From JAVBOD01 sp031551045 (GTDB taxonomy: Bacteria > Bacteroidota > Bacteroidia > Bacteroidales > UBA932), in assembly GCA_031551045.1 (NCBI GenBank), contig JAVBOD010000058.1, positions 1 to 18,559 of the forward strand: a DNA stretch of 18,559 bases. Reading direction: 5' to 3'. The position numbers and the translations under genes are program-made. Shown piece by piece: positions 1-6,846 of the stretch. Positions within the stretch are counted from its first letter, which is position 1. Every line of letters begins with the position of its first letter. A model generated the notes under the pieces. It had not been told where the DNA came from. It made no database searches and saw only the letters and a list, made by a program, of their open reading frames with translations.

Positions 1-44
1 CTACAAATCTTGCTCGAGATGGGTGATTTTGGAAAATCACTCAT
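1..44 (-). CDS. Possible 5' end of a leftward ORF, cut by window edge
   Basis: An ATG at 44-42 opens a frame that stays open to position 1 (reads MSDFPKSPISSKIC). It follows an A-rich stretch (AAACCAAACAAACAAG), which is how many Bacteroidetes genes start without a Shine-Dalgarno. However, the first codons sit inside a 16-bp inverted repeat (15-48), so the frame may only be a by-product of a hairpin. Too little is visible to name a product. Treat as a candidate. Confidence 0.2.
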   Translation of the reverse strand, partial: MSDFPKSPISSKIC

Positions 45-48
45 CTTG
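15..48. repeat. 16-bp-arm inverted repeat, hairpin or terminator-like
   Basis: The arms at 15-30 and 33-48 are complementary except for two G-T positions, around a GG centre. The core GTGATTTT/AAAATCAC is perfect. On the plus strand it is followed by a T-rich tract (TTTGTTTGGTTTG), so it could end a rightward transcript entering from the left. On the minus strand no U-tract follows. Confidence 0.45.
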
Positions 49-63
49 TTTGTTTGGTTTGTT

Positions 64-121
64 GTATCTTGAACCGCATTCACATGCAGGAGCCACGACG
101 AATCGCAACTCTACAAGATAC
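64..121. repeat. Inverted repeat GTATCTTG/CAAGATAC in leader region
   Basis: Perfect 8-bp arms at 64-71 and 114-121 enclose 42 bp, which itself contains GCATTCACATGC (4-bp arms). It lies downstream of the 34-residue ORF on the leftward transcript and could fold as a closed domain. No known riboswitch or tRNA was recognised. Confidence 0.4.
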
Positions 122-124
122 CCT

Positions 125-229
125 TTACTTACCTCTTATATCTCTCTTCAATACGTCAATGAACTTCTTGATTTTTCCGAATGCCGAAATCACTCCCGTG
201 GCTTCCCTGCATTCGAGGAACGCATTCAT
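125..229 (-). CDS. Small hypothetical protein (34 aa)
   Basis: ATG at 229-227, stop TAA at 127-125. The peptide begins MNAFLECREATG, contains AFGKIKKFI and ends VLKRDIRGK, so it has a hydrophobic/acidic start and a basic helix-like end. It lies about 35 nt inside the predicted start of a strong leftward transcript (promoter 270-300). GGG lies 5 nt upstream as a weak ribosome site. The +1 frame is open immediately after it (135-37), ending CGSRYNKPNKQDE, but has no ATG. I do not recognise the family. A leader peptide, a small protein or a remnant are all possible. Confidence 0.4.
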   Translation of the reverse strand: MNAFLECREATGVISAFGKIKKFIDVLKRDIRGK

Positions 230-247
230 GCATCCCTTTTTTTTATT

Positions 248-266
248 CCCGTTTTTCTCAAACGGG
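248..266. other. 5'-leader hairpin
   Basis: CCCGTTT at 248-254 and AAACGGG at 260-266 form a perfect 7-bp stem with a 5-nt loop. It falls at or just after the predicted transcription start of the leftward promoter, so the RNA would begin with this stem. It lacks a following U-tract and is probably not a terminator. Confidence 0.45.
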
Positions 267-269
267 CTG

Positions 270-300
270 CAAAGGTAATCACTTTTTCTTTCCTAGCAAA
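270..300 (-). promoter_or_regulatory. Consensus Bacteroidetes promoter, leftward
   Basis: On the minus strand TTTG (300-297), 19 nt, then TACCTTTG (277-270). This is an exact match to the Bacteroidetes primary-sigma consensus TTTG-N19-21-TAnnTTTG. Transcription would start near 263-266 and run out of the window on the left. Confidence 0.7.
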
Positions 301-363
301 TTTTTTTACGCTACTTGCCTATATTTTTTCCTAAAACTCTGATGCACACCAAGAAAATTTTTT

Positions 364-384
364 GAAAAATAAATTTTATTTTTC
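364..384. terminator. AT-rich palindrome, possible bidirectional terminator
   Basis: GAAAAATAAA and TTTATTTTTC form perfect 10-bp arms around a single T. It sits 13 nt past the stop of the HmuY-like gene. The stem is almost all A-T and weak, so termination is plausible but unproven. Confidence 0.35.
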
Positions 385-396
385 TTCATGATATTA

Positions 397-1026
397 TTAA
401 TCGTTCGTAGTGGCTAAATAAGTACTCCCGTCTTCTTGATAAAAGTATTCCATCGTGATAATTTTCCCCATGGAATTATCCGGGTCGGACTGAATGTTTT
501 TCATATATACTTTCGCATAGTGTCCATTAGCCGTTTTCACTATAAAAATTTTAGGCGTTACTTCATATCCCATTCCTACTTTCTCTGTCCATACCAGTTC
601 GCTATTGACTCCGCAATTTAAATATTGGGGTGGCATTGCTGTTAAAATTCTTTTTTCCGTATCGGTCACATATCCTGCAAGCGGAGCTTCTGCTACAGTA
701 TTAAAGTCGGCAACATTCGTATAATATACGCCGCCTTGCCCATTACCGGAAATACCGCTGTTAGTGCGTACATCGGTCATGTGAAAAGCAATATCCCAAT
801 CGGTACGGTCTTTCCAGGCCGCATCGGCTGCGGCAGTTGCCGACGCAGTGGCTACCGTATCGCCTTTCGAAAAGGAGAAGTAATTCCACTTGGTAAAATC
901 TACGGCTATCTTTATTTCTTTTCCGGCGCCGGGAATCGGCTCTTCCGTGCTTTTATCACATGACGAAAAACCGGCTGCAAGCGCAAAAGCTACGATACAT
1001 AATTTAATTTGATGGTTACATTTCAT
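397..1026 (-). CDS. hmuY: HmuY-family heme-binding lipoprotein
   Basis: A 209-residue secreted lipoprotein. Residues 1-22 form a signal peptide ending in GFSSC, with Cys23 as the lipidation site. HmuY proteins sit on the outer membrane, capture heme, and pass it to a TonB-dependent receptor. Family hallmarks visible here are DWDIAFH (76-82) and RTNSGISGNGQGG (87-99), followed by a beta-rich C-terminal half. P. gingivalis HmuY uses two histidines for heme. Here the mature protein has only His82 and His169, while Met131 and Met152 lie in the part expected to form the heme pocket. The start is 30 nt after the stop of the receptor gene, with an A-rich leader and no Shine-Dalgarno, so the two genes very likely share one mRNA. 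Gene order (receptor first) is the reverse of P. gingivalis hmuYR. Confidence 0.85.
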   Translation of the reverse strand: MKCNHQIKLCIVAFALAAGFSSCDKSTEEPIPGAGKEIKIAVDFTKWNYFSFSKGDTVATASATAAADAAWKDRTDWDIAFHMTDVRTNSGISGNGQGGVYYTNVADFNTVAEAPLAGYVTDTEKRILTAMPPQYLNCGVNSELVWTEKVGMGYEVTPKIFIVKTANGHYAKVYMKNIQSDPDNSMGKIITMEYFYQEDGSTYLATTND

Positions 1027-1056
1027 TGTTAATTCGATTATTAGTTGATTTATTTT

Positions 1057-3021
1057 TTAAAAGTTACATTTTAATGCGATAAAATAAGTGCGGCCGGGGT
1101 TTATAGTATATTGCGGGTCTTTCCAATTGAATAAATTGTCAATACCGGCCTGTAATTCCAAGTTGATTGTTTTCCATAGCTGCGGAAAATCTTGCGTATA
1201 TACCATCCGCCACACAGATGTTGTTTTGGATTCTTTTGAAGTAATAATTCCTGCTTCATCCACTGAATTATATAAGCGTGGAGAGGCGGCACGCCCCGAG
1301 AAGTTAAGGCTCATCGGCCATTTCTGCCGCCCTAATTTCAACTCTTGATAACGAAATACCATTCCTCCGGTAAACGTATGTTTACTGGTTCCGTACAAAG
1401 GCTGGCCGGTGGTTTCATCTTCCGTATCGGCAAAAGCATAGCTGGCCGTCAAGTTAAAATAACGCGCCAAGGTTGTTTGCAACGAGACATCGATGCCACG
1501 AATACGCGCTCCGTCCACATTTTCATAAAATATTACCGGCGCGGTGTAAGCGGAAAGGTTGTTGTATTGCACCATATCGATTTTATCATCGATTCGATTA
1601 TTATAGGCGGTTACAGAGCAATTAATTTTCGGTGCAATATATTCAACGGAAACCGATTCGTACCACGATGATTCAGGCTTCAACGCCGTATTTCCTTTAA
1701 TCCAGAATCCGCCGGGCATGTAAAAATCATAATACATTTCTTTTAACGAGGGAGCTTTGAAGCCGTTGCTCACACCGGCACGGAAGCGAAAACCTCCCAG
1801 TTGGTACATCGCTGAAATTTTAGGAGTGAGATGTGTGCCGAATTCGGAATGTTGTGTCAACCGGCCCCCTAATAATATTTTCAGTGACTTTGCAATGTTG
1901 ATTTCGCCCTGCAGGAATAAATTATTATCGTATGCTTTTTGAGTAGCGCTGTCGGCATTGAAGCGATCGGGTGCATGCGAATATTCGTGATTAAATTCAT
2001 AGCCCCCGACTATTTTCAGATATTCATTCACGGTCCATGTATCCGTGATACGTGCAGAGCTGATATAATAATTGTTGCTGCTCGTTTTTTCGCTCGTTTG
2101 ATTGGTAATGGTGGATGCATTATAACGATCGGTATTCACTGAAAATACCAATAAATTGGTAGGTTGTATATTCCAATTTACAAAAGCACCTGCTCCATAA
2201 TCCAATTCGCGTCGATGATATATATCTTTATATGGCCACACTTGCTGCTGATAAAAAGAGCCGGATAAGCCGGCATTCACAGTGTTTGTAAAGGCATATT
2301 TAAAGGCCTGCGTAATACTATAATCATCGGAAGGATAAACACGTTGCGATACGGTAGCACCCGTACTGCTCGTTCCATCCACGCGATAACCGTCGATTCC
2401 TTTAGTATTGAATACGGTTTTCGACGACCATTTTGTTCCCTTAAAACCGAACGAAGCATCGGCGACATAAGTATTAAAATTGGAATAACGGCCGCCCAAG
2501 CGAATATCGACCGGCTTGGATACATCTTTCGTTATAATATTGATAACCGCACCAATTGCATTAGAGCCATAAAGTACGGAAGCCGCTCCATCGATAATTT
2601 CAATGCGTTGGATGTCGGCTACATTCAAGCGCGAAAAATTTACATTCTCTGCTTTTCCGTTCACCATGCGCTCTCCGTTGAGCAAGACTAAAATATATTT
2701 ATTATCAAGTCCTTGAATTTGAACATTATCACCATGATTATTATCAGGATTAAATGTTACGCCGGGAATTAAATTTTCCAATGCATCCAGCACTGTGACA
2801 GCTCCCATTTCGACCAATTGCATGTTAGGAATCACCTTCGTCAATACCGGTGTATTTTTCAGCGTATGCTGGGTGCGGGTTCCTGTTATTACTACCTGGT
2901 CGAGAAAATTGGAAGTGGAATCTATTGCCTGGTTAGCATTATCCGGAGTACTATTTATTTGTGAAAATAATAAACAACAGTCGAACATAAAAATAGCCAT
3001 TACAAAAAGTGTCTTTATCAT
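1057..3021 (-). CDS. TonB-dependent outer-membrane receptor, HmuR-like (heme/siderophore)
   Basis: A 654-residue outer-membrane receptor. A signal peptide (1-20) is followed directly by a TonB-box-like stretch (QVVITGTRT, 42-50), so the carboxypeptidase-like extension of SusC proteins is absent. The plug domain spans about 52-165, with IQGLDNKYILVLLNGERM and VLYGSNAIGAVINIIT. The rest is the 22-strand barrel, ending in a terminal Phe (ALKCNF). The region FKAP (421-424) to ALKPE (446-450) resembles the FRAP...NPDL motif of heme receptors, but the NPDL element reads NTAL. Several histidines (345, 349, 391, 397) are exposed candidates. Adjacency to the HmuY lipoprotein makes heme the likely substrate; other iron chelates cannot be excluded. 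Start: first ATG, preceded by GAAGGGGAG. Confidence 0.85.
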   Translation of the reverse strand: MIKTLFVMAIFMFDCCLLFSQINSTPDNANQAIDSTSNFLDQVVITGTRTQHTLKNTPVLTKVIPNMQLVEMGAVTVLDALENLIPGVTFNPDNNHGDNVQIQGLDNKYILVLLNGERMVNGKAENVNFSRLNVADIQRIEIIDGAASVLYGSNAIGAVINIITKDVSKPVDIRLGGRYSNFNTYVADASFGFKGTKWSSKTVFNTKGIDGYRVDGTSSTGATVSQRVYPSDDYSITQAFKYAFTNTVNAGLSGSFYQQQVWPYKDIYHRRELDYGAGAFVNWNIQPTNLLVFSVNTDRYNASTITNQTSEKTSSNNYYISSARITDTWTVNEYLKIVGGYEFNHEYSHAPDRFNADSATQKAYDNNLFLQGEINIAKSLKILLGGRLTQHSEFGTHLTPKISAMYQLGGFRFRAGVSNGFKAPSLKEMYYDFYMPGGFWIKGNTALKPESSWYESVSVEYIAPKINCSVTAYNNRIDDKIDMVQYNNLSAYTAPVIFYENVDGARIRGIDVSLQTTLARYFNLTASYAFADTEDETTGQPLYGTSKHTFTGGMVFRYQELKLGRQKWPMSLNFSGRAASPRLYNSVDEAGIITSKESKTTSVWRMVYTQDFPQLWKTINLELQAGIDNLFNWKDPQYTINPGRTYFIALKCNF

Positions 3022-3050
3022 CTCCCCTTCTACTTAAAATTTTAAAACCG

Positions 3051-3081
3051 CAAAAGTAAAATTCCTTCTGCAGTTTTACAA
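3051..3081 (-). promoter_or_regulatory. Promoter of receptor-hmuY operon
   Basis: Minus strand: TTG (3081-3079), 20 nt, TACTTTTG (3058-3051). The leader to the ATG at 3021 would be about 24 nt. No Fur-type operator could be recognised by eye. Confidence 0.6.
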
Positions 3082-3121
3082 TAGCAATAAACTGCGATTT
3101 TATGTTAACACCTTAAATTAA

Positions 3122-3159
3122 GACAAAAGCGGCCTGATTTTCATCAAGCCGCTTTCGTC
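3122..3159 (-). terminator. Hairpin terminator of nifJ
   Basis: Arms 3122-3137 and about 3144-3159 (GACAAAAGCGGCCTGAT against ATCAAGCCGCTTTCGTC) pair nearly perfectly, with a GC-rich core. It lies about 20 nt past the nifJ stop. The following tract is only moderately U-rich (CTTAATTTAAGG). Confidence 0.75.
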
Positions 3160-3177
3160 AATTATTATGTAACATGC

Positions 3178-6100
3178 CTACAGGCCTGTTGTAGCTAAAC
3201 GTTTATAGCTATTGTAGCGCCATTTGGCAAATTCTTCCGTCAATGCAAACAATTCTTTTGCTTCATTCGGGAAGGTTTTTATCAATGACGTGTAACGCAC
3301 TTCGCCTTGAAGGAAGTTTTGGAATTTGCTCCAGTCCGGTTCTTTGCTGTCTAACGTAAACGGATTTTTACCTTCTTGCTCAAGCATCGGATTGTTACGA
3401 TACAAATGCCAGTAGCCGCATTCTACCGCCAACTTTTCTTCTTGCTGCGAAGCGCCCATACCGTTCTTCAAACCGTGGTTGATACACGGGGCATACGCAA
3501 TAATCAACGAAGGCCCGTCGTAAGCTTCGGCTTCTTTGATGGCGTTGAAATATTGAGCCTGGCTGGCGCCCATAGCCACTTGCGCTACATAAACGTAGCC
3601 GTAGCTCATCGCCATCATTCCCAAATCTTTTTTGCGGATGCGTTTGCCGGCCGTAGCAAATTTCGCTACCGCGCCTGCCGGTGTCGATTTCGACGATTGT
3701 CCGCCGGTGTTCGAATACACTTCGGTATCCATTACCAACACGTTCACATTTTCGCCCGAAGCCAACACGTGGTCGAGTCCTCCGTATCCGATATCGTAAG
3801 CCCAGCCGTCGCCACCGAATATCCATTGCGAACGCACTACCAAATAATCTTTCAATACCGCCAGTTCTTTGCAAATACTGCAAGAGCAGTTTTCAATCAT
3901 CGGAACAATCTTATCGGCTAATTCGCGTGTTTTAGCAGCGTTGTCGCGGTTGCTAATCCATTCGGCAAACAACACTTTCAGTTCTGCCGAACAATCGTTG
4001 CAATCCTGTCCTTGTAACATCAAAGCAGCAATACGGTCGCGAACGCGTTCGGAACCTAAGCGCATACCCATACCGAATTCGGCATTGTCTTCGAACAGCG
4101 AGTTAGCCCAAGCCGGGCCGCGTCCGTTTTTGTCCGAAGTGTAAGGCGAAGCCGGAAACGAACCACCGTAGATAGAAGAACATCCGGTGGCGTTCGAAAT
4201 CATCATGCGGTCGCCGAACAATTGCGTAATAGCTTTGATGTAGGGCGTTTCGCCGCAACCGGCACAAGCGCCCGAGAACTCGAACAGCGGTTGTGCAAAC
4301 TGGCTGTTTTTGATATTTTGTTTTTTGTCTTGTACCGCGTCTTTGTAGCCTACATGAGTATGCAGATAGTCGTAGCGTTTTTGTTCTTCCATTTGCGTTT
4401 CCAGTGGTTTCATCACCAGCGCTTTTGTTTTGGACGGACACACTTCGGCGCAGTTGCCGCAACCCGTACAGTCCAGTACGCTCACTTGCATGCGGAAATT
4501 GTATTCTTTGTACGGACCATTGCCTTTCACGGTTTTCACGCCGCCAGGCACTTTTGCCATTTCCTCTTCCGTCATCAGGAACGGGCGAATCACAGCGTGC
4601 GGGCACACGTAAGAGCATTGGTTACATTGAATACAATTTTCGGGAATCCATTCGGGCACGTTCGTTGCAATACCGCGTTTCTCAAAAGCTGCAGAGCCTG
4701 AAGGCATGGTACCGTCTTCGTAGTTGGTAAATACGCTTACCGGCAAATCGTCGCCGTTTTGTGCGTTTACCACGTCGGCCACATGTTTTACCCATTCGGG
4801 AGCCAAACGGTTATGCGTATCGGCTTCGAACTTGCCGGGCAAGGTAGCCCACTCGGCAGGCACTTCCACTTTTACCGCCTCGCCGCCACGGTCAACCGCG
4901 GCGTAGTTCATTTTAATGATGTCTTCGCCTTTCTTTCCATAACTCTTATCAATGGCTTTCTTCATTTCTTTCACGGCCTGTTCGTAAGGAATTACGTTGG
5001 CAATTTGGAAGAAGGCCGATTGCAGAATGGTGTTCGTGCGGTTACCCAAGCCGATTTCGTCGGCAATACCGGTAGCATCGATAATGTAGAAATTAATTTT
5101 CTTTTCGGCTAACGTGCGTTTTACGAAATCGGGCAGGCGTTTTTTGGTTTCCTCGGCATTCCATAAGCTGTTGAGCAGGAACGTTCCGCCGGGTTTGATA
5201 CCGCGCAATAAATCGTATTTGTTCAAGTACGGGAACACGTGGCAAGCCACGAAATCGGGCGTAGAAACCAAGTAGGGAGAGTCAATCGGATTGTCGCCAA
5301 AACGCAAGTGCGAACAGGTAAATCCGCCGGATTTTTTCGAGTCGTAAGCAAAGTATGCCTGACAATATTTCGGCGTGGTTTCCCCGATAATCTTAATCGT
5401 ATTTTTGTTGGCGCCCACCGTTCCGTCGGAACCTAAACCGTAGAATTTACATTCGTACGTGCCGGGTTTCGCCAAGCTGATTTCTTCTTTTTTCGGCAGC
5501 GATTTGAAGGAAACATCGTCCACGATACCTACGGTGAAACCGTTTTTCGGTTCGTTCAATGCTAAGTTTTCGAATACCGAAATCATTTGTGCCGGAGTTG
5601 TGTCTTTGGACGACAAACCGTAGCGGCCGCCCACGATAATCGGAGCGTTGGGTTGTCCGTAGAAAATATCTTTTACATCCAAATACAACGGTTCGCCGTT
5701 GGCGCCCGGTTCTTTCGTGCGGTCGAGTACGGCAATGCGTTTTACCGTTTTCGGCATCACACGCATAAAATATTTAGCGGAGAACGGACGGTATAAATGT
5801 ACAATTACCACGCCGGTTTTCTGGCCTTTGGCGTTCAGGTAATCTACCGATTCTTTAATTGTATCGCATACGGAACCCATGGCGATTACTACATTTTCCG
5901 CCTCGGGATGCCCGTAATAATTAAACGGCAAATAGTGGCGTCCGGTCAGTTCGCTGATTTCGCCCATGTAGCGTGCCACGATATCGGGAACCGCATCGTA
6001 GAACGGATTGCTGGCTTCGCGGGCTTGGAAATATACGTCGGGATTTTGAGCCGTACCGCGTGTAACGGGTTTATTCGGATTCAATGCGCGTTGACGGAAA

Positions 6101-6711
6101 GCAGCCAGCGCTTTGTCGCTGACCATGCCCTTCAAATCTTCGGCATCAATCACTTCAATTTTTTGAATTTCGTGTGATGTACGGAAACCGTCAAAGAAGC
6201 TCAGGAACGGAATGCGCGACTTGAGCGAAGCCAAATGCGCCACGGCCGACAAATCCATTACTTCCTGCACGCCGCCCGAAGCCAACATGGCGAATCCGGT
6301 TTGACGGGCTGCCATCACGTCTTGATGGTCGCCAAAAATAGACAAAGCCTGAGCAGCCAATGCGCGTGCCGACACGTGGAATACCGCCGGCAACAATTCG
6401 CCTGCGATTTTATACATGTTCGGAATCATCAGCAGCAACCCTTGCGATGCCGTGAACGTAGTGGTCAATGCGCCGGCTTGCAACGAACCGTGTACAGCGC
6501 CTGCTGCACCGCCCTCGCTTTGCATTTCGGCCACTTTCACTGTTTCGCCCCAGAGGTTTTTCTTTCCGAAGGCAGCCCATTCGTCCACATATTCCGCCAT
6601 GGTGGAAGACGGTGTGATAGGATAAATCGCCGCCACTTCGCTAAACATATAAGCGATATGCGCCGCAGCATAGTTCCCGTCACAGGTGATAAATTTCTTT
6701 TCTTTTGCCAT
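3178..6711 (-). CDS. nifJ: Pyruvate:ferredoxin (flavodoxin) oxidoreductase
   Basis: Single-chain 1177-residue PFOR, full length for the family. It converts pyruvate and CoA to acetyl-CoA and CO2 and passes two electrons to ferredoxin or flavodoxin; oxygen-sensitive cytoplasmic enzyme of anaerobes. The N-terminal pyruvate-binding domain starts YPITPSSTMAEYVDEW. The two-cluster ferredoxin insert has Cys693/696/699/703 and Cys748/751/754/758. The proximal cluster uses Cys816, Cys819, Cys844 and Cys1076 (YAPCINHG). Thiamine diphosphate binds between GDGWAYD (967-973) and NTGGQSS (from 1001). All key residues are intact. It is monocistronic, with its own promoter upstream and a hairpin terminator downstream. 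Its reduced ferredoxin is the natural substrate of the Rnf complex encoded at the right end of the window. Confidence 0.97.
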   Translation of the reverse strand: MAKEKKFITCDGNYAAAHIAYMFSEVAAIYPITPSSTMAEYVDEWAAFGKKNLWGETVKVAEMQSEGGAAGAVHGSLQAGALTTTFTASQGLLLMIPNMYKIAGELLPAVFHVSARALAAQALSIFGDHQDVMAARQTGFAMLASGGVQEVMDLSAVAHLASLKSRIPFLSFFDGFRTSHEIQKIEVIDAEDLKGMVSDKALAAFRQRALNPNKPVTRGTAQNPDVYFQAREASNPFYDAVPDIVARYMGEISELTGRHYLPFNYYGHPEAENVVIAMGSVCDTIKESVDYLNAKGQKTGVVIVHLYRPFSAKYFMRVMPKTVKRIAVLDRTKEPGANGEPLYLDVKDIFYGQPNAPIIVGGRYGLSSKDTTPAQMISVFENLALNEPKNGFTVGIVDDVSFKSLPKKEEISLAKPGTYECKFYGLGSDGTVGANKNTIKIIGETTPKYCQAYFAYDSKKSGGFTCSHLRFGDNPIDSPYLVSTPDFVACHVFPYLNKYDLLRGIKPGGTFLLNSLWNAEETKKRLPDFVKRTLAEKKINFYIIDATGIADEIGLGNRTNTILQSAFFQIANVIPYEQAVKEMKKAIDKSYGKKGEDIIKMNYAAVDRGGEAVKVEVPAEWATLPGKFEADTHNRLAPEWVKHVADVVNAQNGDDLPVSVFTNYEDGTMPSGSAAFEKRGIATNVPEWIPENCIQCNQCSYVCPHAVIRPFLMTEEEMAKVPGGVKTVKGNGPYKEYNFRMQVSVLDCTGCGNCAEVCPSKTKALVMKPLETQMEEQKRYDYLHTHVGYKDAVQDKKQNIKNSQFAQPLFEFSGACAGCGETPYIKAITQLFGDRMMISNATGCSSIYGGSFPASPYTSDKNGRGPAWANSLFEDNAEFGMGMRLGSERVRDRIAALMLQGQDCNDCSAELKVLFAEWISNRDNAAKTRELADKIVPMIENCSCSICKELAVLKDYLVVRSQWIFGGDGWAYDIGYGGLDHVLASGENVNVLVMDTEVYSNTGGQSSKSTPAGAVAKFATAGKRIRKKDLGMMAMSYGYVYVAQVAMGASQAQYFNAIKEAEAYDGPSLIIAYAPCINHGLKNGMGASQQEEKLAVECGYWHLYRNNPMLEQEGKNPFTLDSKEPDWSKFQNFLQGEVRYTSLIKTFPNEAKELFALTEEFAKWRYNSYKRLATTGL

Positions 6712-6764
6712 AAAAATTAGTGTGTTTTAGATATATTATATTTAGTAAATTCCCAAATAAACTT

Positions 6765-6796
6765 TAAAGATATAAAAGAAAACACTATACGCCAAA
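6765..6796 (-). promoter_or_regulatory. nifJ promoter, overlapping the upstream gene's terminator
   Basis: Minus strand: TTTG (6796-6793), 20 nt, TATCTTTA (6772-6765), one mismatch from TAnnTTTG. The TTTG element lies in the loop and stem of the terminator at 6782-6812. The predicted leader is about 45 nt. Confidence 0.6.
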
Positions 6797-6812
6797 TCAT
6801 GGCGTAAAGTGT
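6782..6812 (-). terminator. Rho-independent terminator of the GH109-like gene
   Basis: On the minus strand ACACTTTACGCCA, a short TGATT loop, and TGGCGTATAGTGT pair over 13 bp with one T-T mismatch, followed by TTTCTTTTAT. This is a textbook intrinsic terminator about 35 nt past the stop codon. Confidence 0.85.
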
Positions 6813-6846
6813 CTATTTATCATTATTTTAAAAAATCGGGCCAATA

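Noticed and set aside
30..140. tRNA-like GGTTCAAGATAC on the minus strand
   Set aside because: It recalls a T-arm, but no matching acceptor, D or anticodon stems could be built around it.
23..334. 103-aa plus-strand ORF containing KRAAKV
   Set aside because: It runs antisense through a perfect leftward promoter; AAKV is just the reverse reading of TACCTTTGC. A weak coding signal lies on the other strand.
3376..4701. Several 100-180-aa ORFs on both strands within nifJ
   Set aside because: All overlap the intact PFOR frame and give His/Arg/Phe-rich sequences typical of shadows.
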